Assembly (NCBI GenBank): GCA_016882585.1
Contig: VGPP01000089.1
Location: 1 to 6,883, forward strand
Direction of reading: 5' to 3'
Source: Cyanobacteria bacterium M_surface_7_m2_037
GTDB taxonomy: Bacteria > Cyanobacteriota > Cyanobacteriia > PCC-6307 > Cyanobiaceae
DNA: 6,883 nucleotides
Shown: positions 1 to 5,118 of the stretch, one piece after another
How the letters are laid out: each line of letters begins with the position of its first letter
Numbering within the stretch: the stretch's first letter is position 1
The notes under the pieces: model-generated
Told to the model about the DNA's origin: nothing
The model's database searches: none
The model's input: the letters and a program-made list of their open reading frames with translations, nothing else
Made by a program: the position numbers and the translations under genes

Positions 1-1
1 G

Positions 2-847
2 GCTCCCCTCGGCGAGCTGTTCGGGGTGGCGATCAGTGCCGGCAAGCTGTTCCAGGCGCTGGTGGTGATCTATCTGGTGCTGGTGGGCTGCGGCCCGCCA
101 GCGGCAGGCCTGGCCTGGGTGCTGCAGGGGGCCGTGGGCATGAGCGAAGGCAGCCGCAAGGCGATGGAGCTGATGCTCCGTTACGCCGTGGTGGGGCTGG
201 GATTGGTGGCCGTAGCCGTGCAGCTGGGGCTGAACACCACAGCCCTGATCGCGGTGGCCGGTGGCCTGTCTGTGGGCCTGGGCTTCGGGATCAAGGAGGT
301 GTTCTCCAACTTTGTGAGCGGCCTATGGCTGCTGTTTGAGGGCTCCGTGCGGCCGGGCGAGGTGCTGATGCTCGATGGCGACCCCTGCGAGGTGCGGAAG
401 CTGGGGCTGCGGGCCACCCTGCTCTGGCGCGACCGCGACAACGCCGAACTGTTGGTGCCCAACCAAACGTTCTTCACCGAAGCCGCCACCACTTACACCG
501 CCAGCGACAGATTGCGGCGCAGCCAGGTGAATGTGGGCGCTGCGTATCACCACGACCCCGCCGAGGTGATCGCTCTGCTGGAAGCCACGGCCTGCCAGGT
601 GCCAAGGGTGCTGCATGAACCTGCACCGAAGGCGCTTCTGGTGAGCTACGGCGACTTCGCCATCAACTACGTCTTGCGCTTCTGGATCGCCAATCCACTC
701 GATAACGGCGGGATCAGCAGCGAGGTGAACCAGGCGATCTGGCACGCCTTCAGGGCTCACAACATCGAAATCCCCTTCCCGCAGCAAGTGGAGTATTCGA
801 TGGTTGGGCCGCCGGAGCAGCACCAGAGCAATCGCTTTCAGCGTTAG
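2..847 (+). CDS. MscS/MscK-type mechanosensitive ion channel, C-terminal part (5' end outside window)
   Basis: This inner-membrane channel family opens under membrane tension to release solutes during hypo-osmotic shock. The frame is open from base 2 through the GTG at base 26 to TAG, with no stop upstream, so the gene almost certainly starts before the window and the GTG is probably internal. Counting from that GTG, hydrophobic segments lie near residues 9-33 and 53-69. The pore helix (about 72-104) carries the glycine-rich signature GLGFGIKEVFSNFVSGL, closer to the MscK/large-MscS type than to small E. coli MscS. The beta domain follows, with RPGE (109-112) and VPNQTFF (144-150, matching the usual IPN motif), and then the C-terminal alpha/beta domain to about residue 258. 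Only the tail of a possibly much longer protein is visible, so the N-terminal architecture is unknown. The stop overlaps the stop of the convergent dioxygenase gene. The family call is firm; the gating stimulus is inferred. Confidence 0.93.
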   Translation, partial: APLGELFGVAISAGKLFQALVVIYLVLVGCGPPAAGLAWVLQGAVGMSEGSRKAMELMLRYAVVGLGLVAVAVQLGLNTTALIAVAGGLSVGLGFGIKEVFSNFVSGLWLLFEGSVRPGEVLMLDGDPCEVRKLGLRATLLWRDRDNAELLVPNQTFFTEAATTYTASDRLRRSQVNVGAAYHHDPAEVIALLEATACQVPRVLHEPAPKALLVSYGDFAINYVLRFWIANPLDNGGISSEVNQAIWHAFRAHNIEIPFPQQVEYSMVGPPEQHQSNRFQR

Positions 848-1467
848 CCCTGGGCCAGGCGCTGCAGATAGGCCTCCGAGCTACCGGCATTGATCCAACC
901 AGTGGCAATGGTTTTGGTATGCGCCTGATTCACCCGCCCGCGGTGAATGTGCGAGGGCCCAGCGGGAAAGATCACCAACTTGCCGCGCTCGGCCTCCTCG
1001 TGATGCCCCTGCCAGTGAAACTCCGTGCCGGCCTCCTCCACGCTGTTGCAATAGAGGATCCAGGCGAGCACGCGATGCACGGGCTCGGTGGCTTCATCGC
1101 TGATGGTCCAATCGCAGTGCCAGCGCTTGAAACCCTCACCGGGGGCGTAACGCTGCAGGTTGAAGATCGGGTTCACAAACAACTGCTGCTCCGGGCAGCA
1201 GTCGCGAAACAGCGGCCGCTCCTGCAGGTAGCGCTCAAGACCGGCACTCACGCCCCGCAGGATCACCTCCGCCAGAGCGAAGGCCTCGGGATCCGAGCGA
1301 TCGATCGCCACCAGGCTGATGTCGGTCGACACTTTCGCGGGTTCGCCGCAATCGGGCCCGAAGGCCACCCCAGGGCGCTGCAGATCGCTGCGGCGCTCGA
1401 AGAAGGCCATCACACCATCGGCAAGGGCCTCGAAGCCGGCATTGCGGTAGCGGGCGATCAGCTCCAT
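844..1467 (-). CDS. Prolyl-4-hydroxylase-like Fe(II)/2-oxoglutarate-dependent dioxygenase
   Basis: A 207-residue protein with the double-stranded beta-helix pattern of 2-oxoglutarate oxygenases. These enzymes hydroxylate a substrate while decarboxylating 2-oxoglutarate to succinate. The iron ligands are readable as H117-x-D119 in RWHCDWT, preceded by YAPGEGF as in prolyl hydroxylases, and a distal His in PSHIHRGR (best H175). K185 lies ten residues after H175, the same spacing as the His/Lys pair of prolyl 4-hydroxylases, and is the likely 2-oxoglutarate C5-carboxylate ligand. GTEFHWQ (147-153) and KLVIFPAG (163-170) are also typical core strands. No signal peptide or membrane segment is visible, so a cytoplasmic location is expected. 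The ATG overlaps the stop of the upstream gene (TGATG) and has AGGAG (1480-1476) eight bases upstream, which fixes the start and suggests translational coupling. The substrate is unknown: it could be a protein prolyl, another amino-acid side chain, or a small molecule. Confidence 0.88.
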   Translation of the reverse strand: MELIARYRNAGFEALADGVMAFFERRSDLQRPGVAFGPDCGEPAKVSTDISLVAIDRSDPEAFALAEVILRGVSAGLERYLQERPLFRDCCPEQQLFVNPIFNLQRYAPGEGFKRWHCDWTISDEATEPVHRVLAWILYCNSVEEAGTEFHWQGHHEEAERGKLVIFPAGPSHIHRGRVNQAHTKTIATGWINAGSSEAYLQRLAQG

Positions 1468-1925
1468 CAGCGCTGCTCCTGCCAGGGGATAGCCACCACC
1501 GCATCGAGACGCTGCCAGCAGCTCTGATCGGCGGGCAACAGGCCGGAGAGCTCCACCCGCTCAAGGGCCTGAGCGATCCGAGCCGGCTGGAGCACCTCCT
1601 CCGCCGGCCCCTGAGGCAGCACCAGCACCTGCTGTTCGGCGGGATCGGCCATGAGTTGAAGCTCCAGATCGCCCAGCTCCCGCTCAAAGAACACCCGCCT
1701 GAGCCGCCCCATCTGCAGCGGGCCGATGGCCTCGGCGAACGCCTTGAGACCGGCCTCATCGCCACTGCAGCCGCAGTTGAGCGCCAGCCAGATCAGCAGC
1801 TTGGCCCAGCTCTCCTGGGTCCACAGGGGCGGGAAGCTCTCGCGGTGCTGACGCACCAGTTCCGCCAGGGCGAAGTCCACCAGGGTGGCCTGCAGGGCTA
1901 ATGGGTCAGGGGATGCGGTTGTCAT
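1467..1925 (-). CDS. Conserved hypothetical protein, translationally coupled to the dioxygenase
   Basis: A 152-residue soluble protein that I cannot assign to a named domain. The ATG at 1925 is chosen over the GTG at 1943 because a strong GGGGAGG (1941-1935) ends nine bases upstream of it and would lie inside the coding region if the GTG were used. The N-terminal half looks helical, with the conserved-looking block LWTQESWAKLLIWLALNCGC (34-53) followed by GLKAFAEAIGPLQMGRLRRVFFERELGD (59-86). The second half is strand-rich (ELQLMADPAEQQVLVL) and ends LDAVVAIPWQEQR. The ESW-K-LIWLALNCG pattern resembles, from memory only, a family kept in marine Synechococcus and Prochlorococcus. The TGA overlaps the ATG of the 2-oxoglutarate oxygenase by one base, so the two proteins are made together and may act together, for example as partner or substrate. 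That functional link is inference. Confidence 0.75.
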   Translation of the reverse strand: MTTASPDPLALQATLVDFALAELVRQHRESFPPLWTQESWAKLLIWLALNCGCSGDEAGLKAFAEAIGPLQMGRLRRVFFERELGDLELQLMADPAEQQVLVLPQGPAEEVLQPARIAQALERVELSGLLPADQSCWQRLDAVVAIPWQEQR

Positions 1926-1981
1926 GCAACCCATCCTCCCCACCGGCCGGCAGACTGCAGGAAGCTGCGCCCGCTTTCGCG
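1926..1981. promoter_or_regulatory. Divergent intergenic region between two conserved hypothetical genes
   Basis: These 56 bases must carry the 5' signals for both the minus-strand unknown/dioxygenase pair and the plus-strand acidic protein/methyltransferase pair, unless promoters lie inside the coding regions. The stretch is GC-rich, with a perfect CCGGCCGG palindrome (1943-1950) and a CTGCAG, but I cannot identify -10 or -35 elements. The plus-strand start at 1982 has only a distant AGGAAG (1959-1964), too far away to be a good Shine-Dalgarno. Confidence 0.35.
1935..1941 (-). promoter_or_regulatory. Strong Shine-Dalgarno that decides the start of the 152-residue gene
   Basis: Read on the minus strand this is GGGGAGG, nine bases before the ATG at 1925. 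Its presence between the in-frame GTG (1943) and the ATG (1925) argues that translation starts at the ATG. Without this signal the longer form, carrying six extra residues, would be equally open. Confidence 0.7.
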
Positions 1982-2236
1982 ATGGCCCTGGACTTCAACG
2001 ATCCCGATCTGGAGTTCTCCGATCTGGTGTACGCCTACCAGAGCTGGGTGATGGCGGTGATCAACGATGAAAAGCTCGACGGCGAGAAGCTGCTGAGCGA
2101 TGAGATCACCGACGACGCTCTCAGCGCCATGCGCTTCCTGCCCGGCGAGGTGACCGCAGCGATTGAAACCAGCCTGGCCCGCGTTTACGACGTGGATCCC
2201 GATGAGCTGGCCGCTCTGCTCTTCCCTGAGGACTGA
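1982..2236 (+). CDS. Small very acidic conserved hypothetical protein
   Basis: An 84-residue protein with 21 Asp/Glu against 4 Lys/Arg, hence strongly acidic. It has no signal peptide or membrane segment, and I do not recognise a named domain. Visible blocks are LEFSDLVYAYQSWVMAVIND (10-29), an acidic linker, and a helical second half containing LPGEVTAAIETSLARVYDVD (53-72) that ends PDELAALLFPED. The ATG at 1982 is preferred because the frame upstream of it, back to a start at 1901, overlaps the divergent gene and reads as low-quality peptide. The sequence looks like a family conserved in picocyanobacteria, but this is recollection and not a search result. Eleven bases separate it from the methyltransferase gene, so the two are probably co-transcribed. 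The function is unknown; the acidity and size would suit a small binding partner or regulator, which is inference. Confidence 0.75.
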   Translation: MALDFNDPDLEFSDLVYAYQSWVMAVINDEKLDGEKLLSDEITDDALSAMRFLPGEVTAAIETSLARVYDVDPDELAALLFPED

Positions 2237-2247
2237 GCACCACCCCC

Positions 2248-3063
2248 ATGGGCGAGTCCAGCTATCTGCTCGGCACCCACGCCGAGGAGCTGGAGCGCCT
2301 GCGCTTCCAGCACGAGCTCTGGCGACCCGCCGCCCAAGCTGCCTGGCAGCGTGCCGGACTCAGCGCAGGGATGCGCGTGCTCGATGTGGGCGCCGGCCCA
2401 GGTTTTGCGTCCATGGATCTGGCGCGGACCGTGGGCCCCACAGGCCGGGTGTTGGGGCTGGAGCTCAGCGAGGCCTACGTGGCTGCCGGGCAAGCGATGG
2501 CCCGCAACGCCCAGCTGCCTTGGCTGGAGCTGCGCCGGCACGATCTGCTGCGTGATCGCTGGCCAGCCGAAGGCTTCGATCTGGCCTGGTGCCGCTGGGT
2601 CGCCATGTTTCTGCCCGATCTCGATCCGCTGCTGAGCGGCCTGGAGCAGAGCCTGCGCATCGGCGGCCAGCTGGTGCTGCATGAGTACGTGCACTGGGAC
2701 AGCTTCGGGCTGCACCCGGGAGGCGGTGCCATCGCCCGCTTCGGCCAGGCCTGCCAGCGCAGTTTCCGCGAGGCCGGCGGCGATCCTGATCCCAACCGAC
2801 GCTTGCCCGCGCTGCTGGCCGCCCGGGGCTGGCGGATCGAAGCGGTGCAGCCGTTACCCGTTGCCGGAGATAGCCGCTCGATGGCGGGCCAGTGGCTACA
2901 GCGGTTTGTGGAGGTATACGGCGTGCGCCTGCAGGAGCTCGGGCTGTGGAGCAGCGGCGATGCCGCTGAGGCCCACGCTGAGATGGTTGCAGCCGCGGCC
3001 GATCCCGGCAGCTACTGGGTGGGGCCCACAGTGCTGGACGTGAGAGCCAGTCGCGCTGAATGA
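2248..3063 (+). CDS. Class I SAM-dependent methyltransferase
   Basis: A 271-residue Rossmann-fold methyltransferase that transfers a methyl group from S-adenosylmethionine. The N-terminal helical cap has YLLGTHAEELERLRFQHELW (6-25), common in UbiE-like relatives. Motif I is VLDVGAGPG (44-52), followed by the acidic ribose-binding position E72 in LGLELS. The post-motif strands are LELRRHDLL (93-101), FDLAWCRWVAMFLPD (110-124, motif IV-like) and GGQLVLHEY (139-147). The C-terminal third (about 150-271) includes an HPGGGAIARFGQACQRSFREAGGDP segment that probably forms the substrate-side cap. The acceptor cannot be deduced; a small molecule is more typical of this subfamily than a nucleic acid. 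The ATG lies 11 bases after the acidic protein stop with only a weak GAGG further upstream, so coupling to that gene is plausible. The gene ends 30 bases before the convergent protease gene. Confidence 0.9.
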   Translation: MGESSYLLGTHAEELERLRFQHELWRPAAQAAWQRAGLSAGMRVLDVGAGPGFASMDLARTVGPTGRVLGLELSEAYVAAGQAMARNAQLPWLELRRHDLLRDRWPAEGFDLAWCRWVAMFLPDLDPLLSGLEQSLRIGGQLVLHEYVHWDSFGLHPGGGAIARFGQACQRSFREAGGDPDPNRRLPALLAARGWRIEAVQPLPVAGDSRSMAGQWLQRFVEVYGVRLQELGLWSSGDAAEAHAEMVAAAADPGSYWVGPTVLDVRASRAE

Positions 3064-3083
3064 CCTGACGCGAGAGCGCAGCC

Positions 3084-3096
3084 TGACGGAACGTCA
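3084..3096. terminator. Short inverted repeat between convergent genes, possible weak bidirectional terminator
   Basis: TGACG-GAA-CGTCA forms a five-base-pair stem with a three-base loop in the 30-base gap between the methyltransferase stop and the protease stop, overlapping the protease TGA. A copy of CCTGACG (3064-3070) also occurs just upstream as a direct repeat of 3082-3088. No run of T follows on the plus strand and only a trivial one on the minus strand, so a true intrinsic terminator is doubtful. Confidence 0.25.
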
Positions 3097-4059
3097 AACC
3101 AATTGGATATCCGGAGCACTCAAGTACACCCCCGGATCGAACTGAGCCAGTAATCCACCATCGGCGCCCCAACCTCTGCCGTACCCGTTGCTGTTGAGGT
3201 AGAGCGCACTGGTCCGGTCATCGAACACGAGGCTTGTGCGGCTGCGCTGGGCCCACCGCAACGCACGCGCGGAGGCCACGATCTTGAGACGAGTGGAGCC
3301 GCTGGGCACCAGATCGGCATTGAGCAGCAGTTGATCGCCCGCATCAGGATCAAAGCCGGGCAACGCTGTGCCGCCACTGATCAAAACATCGATCCGGAAG
3401 CCAGCGTTTGTGGAGTCAGAACCGTTGTCCGGTGCAGAGGCGGCCGCGCCCCAGATCCGCCTGAGGGCTGCCAAGTCACTGTCGCTGAACCAGGTGGCGG
3501 GCTGATCGCCAACGCTGTTGTACGACATGATCGTGTCGCGATCGGTGTAAGCGGGATCGCTGGGATTGCCACCTGGATGGCTCAGCCCAAGGGCATGACC
3601 CAGCTCGTGCACAATCGTGCTCTTCTCCCAGTCGCTCAGGCCGGGATCGTCACTCAGCTCCAGCTCAATCAACAGATACGACTCCTCCGGCAGCAGCCGC
3701 GGCGGAGACCCCAGCGTGGTGAAACCGGAGTAGGTGATCCCGGTGATGTTGTCTTCCCCCTGCACCCGGGCCACAGATGCCAACTGGAACGGTGATGCGG
3801 CGTCTGTAGAGCGCTGCGGTTGGATGGCGATCACCCCGGCCAGACGATCCAACAGCTGCTGAATGAAGGCTTCCTCCTCACCGCTGAAGGCCAGCGCGCC
3901 GGATCCCGCTTCATCACCATCGGTGAGTGCCCCCGTATCCACGCCAGCGGCAACCAGGCCATAGCGCACCCGATAGGCGGAACCACTGCGAGCAAAGAGC
4001 TGCCGCAGCAGGTCGAGCGTGTCGGCATCGTCGAGGATCAACTCGGGTGCAATCCCCAC
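3094..4059 (-). CDS. Metzincin (M10/serralysin-like) metalloprotease, predicted type I-secreted, with bluetail-like C-terminus
   Basis: A 321-residue predicted extracellular zinc endopeptidase. The zinc site is HELGHALGLSH (151-161), i.e. HExxHxxGxxH with H151, H155 and H161 as ligands and E152 as catalytic base. The Met-turn follows in TIMSYNS (176-182), with M178 and the serralysin-type tyrosine Y180. The C-terminal 100 residues (GFDPDAGDQLLLNADL 235-250, TSLVFDDRTSALYLNSNGYG 275-294, GGLLAQFD 301-308) resemble the bluetail/RTX-associated domain of type I secretion substrates, although no GGxGxDxUx nonapeptide repeats are visible. There is no N-terminal signal peptide and no cysteine in the whole protein, as expected for a Ca-dependent type I substrate. 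The GTG at 4059 is the start: it has GAGG (4071-4068) eight bases upstream, and an in-frame TAG lies at 4090-4088. No secretion ABC transporter or inhibitor gene is present nearby. Its substrate is unknown; nutrient scavenging or cell-surface processing are possibilities. Confidence 0.87.
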   Translation of the reverse strand: MGIAPELILDDADTLDLLRQLFARSGSAYRVRYGLVAAGVDTGALTDGDEAGSGALAFSGEEEAFIQQLLDRLAGVIAIQPQRSTDAASPFQLASVARVQGEDNITGITYSGFTTLGSPPRLLPEESYLLIELELSDDPGLSDWEKSTIVHELGHALGLSHPGGNPSDPAYTDRDTIMSYNSVGDQPATWFSDSDLAALRRIWGAAASAPDNGSDSTNAGFRIDVLISGGTALPGFDPDAGDQLLLNADLVPSGSTRLKIVASARALRWAQRSRTSLVFDDRTSALYLNSNGYGRGWGADGGLLAQFDPGVYLSAPDIQLV

Positions 4060-4112
4060 CGCAGTCGCCTCGCTGATGGTTCCAACCTAGGCAAGCTCGC
4101 CGATTGCACGCC
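4060..4112. promoter_or_regulatory. Divergent region between protease and dehydrogenase genes
   Basis: This 53-base gap separates the starts of two divergent genes. It contains the protease Shine-Dalgarno (GAGG on the minus strand, 4071-4068) and a small dyad GGTT-CC-AACC (4078-4087). No convincing -10/-35 pair was recognised on either strand, and no good Shine-Dalgarno precedes the dehydrogenase ATG. Confidence 0.3.
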
Positions 4113-5018
4113 ATGCCCTGGACCTGCGCCGACATCCCCGATCAGAGCGGCCGTACGGCCCTGATCACCGGCGCCAATAGCGGCCTGGGACTTGAAACGG
4201 CACGGGCACTGGCGCAGCGTGGAGCGCGCGTGGTGCTGGCCTGCCGAAGCCTGGCCAAAGCGGAGGCCGCCGGCCAGGCACTCAGTGGCGATGGCGGTGG
4301 CGCTGGCGAGCTGATCCCGCTGCAGCTGAATCTGGCGGATCTCACCAGCGTGCGCCAGGGCGCCCAAACGGTGGCCGAGCGCTGGGGCGGCATCGATCTG
4401 CTGATCAACAACGCCGGGGTGATGGCCCCTCCCCGCCAGCTGAGCGCCCAGGGATTCGAGCTGCAGTTCGCCGTGAATCACCTGGGACACTTCGCTCTCA
4501 CCCAGCAGCTGCTGCCCGCACTACAACCGGGGGCTCGGGTGGTGCATGTGAGCTCCGGGGCGAGCTACTTCGGCCGCATCGCCTTCGATGATCTGCAGGG
4601 CGAGCAGCGCTACGACGCCTGGGCCGCCTACGCCCAGAGCAAGCTGGCCAACATGATGATGGCCCTAGAGCTGCAGCGCCGGCTGGATCGCCAGGGGGCT
4701 GAGGTGCGCTCGATCGCCGCCCATCCCGGCCTGGCCCGCACCAACCTGCAACCCACCTCCGTGGAGGCCCGCGGCTCCCGGGTGGAGGCCCTGGCCTACC
4801 GCCTGATGGATCCGCTGTTCCAGAGCGCCGCCATGGGCGCCCTACCCCAACTGTTTGCCGCCACCGCACCCGATGCCGAACCCGGTGGCTTCTACGGCCC
4901 TGGCGGCCTGGGCAACTTCAAGGGCTACCCCAAGGCTTGCCGCATCGCACCGGCGGCCCTCGATACCGCGGCCTGCGAACGGCTCTGGAGCGTGAGCGAA
5001 GAGCTCTGCAGCGGGTGA
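4113..5018 (+). CDS. Classical short-chain dehydrogenase/reductase (SDR)
   Basis: A 301-residue NAD(P)H-dependent oxidoreductase of the retinol-dehydrogenase/protochlorophyllide-reductase-like branch. The cofactor motif TGxxxGxG is TGANSGLG (19-26), and R45 after the second strand (VVLACRS) suggests NADP(H) preference. NNAG is at 99-102, N122 in VNHLGHF is the catalytic Asn, S147/S148 in VVHVSSGAS supply the catalytic Ser, and the YxxxK motif is Y173-K177 in YAQSK. HPG (204-206) follows as usual. The C-terminal 60 residues include GGFYGPGGLGNFKGYP (258-273), which probably belongs to the substrate-binding lid of this subfamily. The ATG at 4113 is chosen over an in-frame TTG at 4104, though neither has a clear Shine-Dalgarno. 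It is too short, and lacks enough visible hallmarks, to be called light-dependent protochlorophyllide reductase. The substrate is unknown, probably a hydrophobic alcohol/aldehyde or carbonyl. It is divergent from the protease. Confidence 0.92.
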   Translation: MPWTCADIPDQSGRTALITGANSGLGLETARALAQRGARVVLACRSLAKAEAAGQALSGDGGGAGELIPLQLNLADLTSVRQGAQTVAERWGGIDLLINNAGVMAPPRQLSAQGFELQFAVNHLGHFALTQQLLPALQPGARVVHVSSGASYFGRIAFDDLQGEQRYDAWAAYAQSKLANMMMALELQRRLDRQGAEVRSIAAHPGLARTNLQPTSVEARGSRVEALAYRLMDPLFQSAAMGALPQLFAATAPDAEPGGFYGPGGLGNFKGYPKACRIAPAALDTAACERLWSVSEELCSG

Positions 5019-5118
5019 GGCGCGGCACCACGCAGCCAACGGCGCTGGGAGCAACTGTGCCAACGTGGCGTTGAGCCGCAGGAAGCCTGGCGACGCCTGC
5101 AGCGTTGTACAGATTCAC

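Noticed and set aside
1297..1308. GCGATCGATCGC, an extended form of the cyanobacterial HIP1 palindrome
   Set aside because: It is not the exact octamer, lies inside a coding region and occurs in a GC-rich context. A single near-match does not show HIP1 enrichment.
919..1527. A 202-codon plus-strand open frame over the dioxygenase gene
   Set aside because: The minus strand carries the HxD...H...K ligand set with proper spacing, while the plus translation has no recognisable domain.
2465..3172. A 235-codon minus-strand open frame opposite the methyltransferase
   Set aside because: It is Arg/Pro/Ser-rich, lacks any motif, and overlaps both the methyltransferase and the protease end. The clear SAM-binding motifs are on the plus strand.
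4113..5018. Light-dependent protochlorophyllide reductase as identity of the dehydrogenase
   Set aside because: It has the shared SDR motifs but I do not see the extra conserved cysteine-containing segments and characteristic insertion expected of that enzyme. A generic retinol-dehydrogenase-like SDR is safer.
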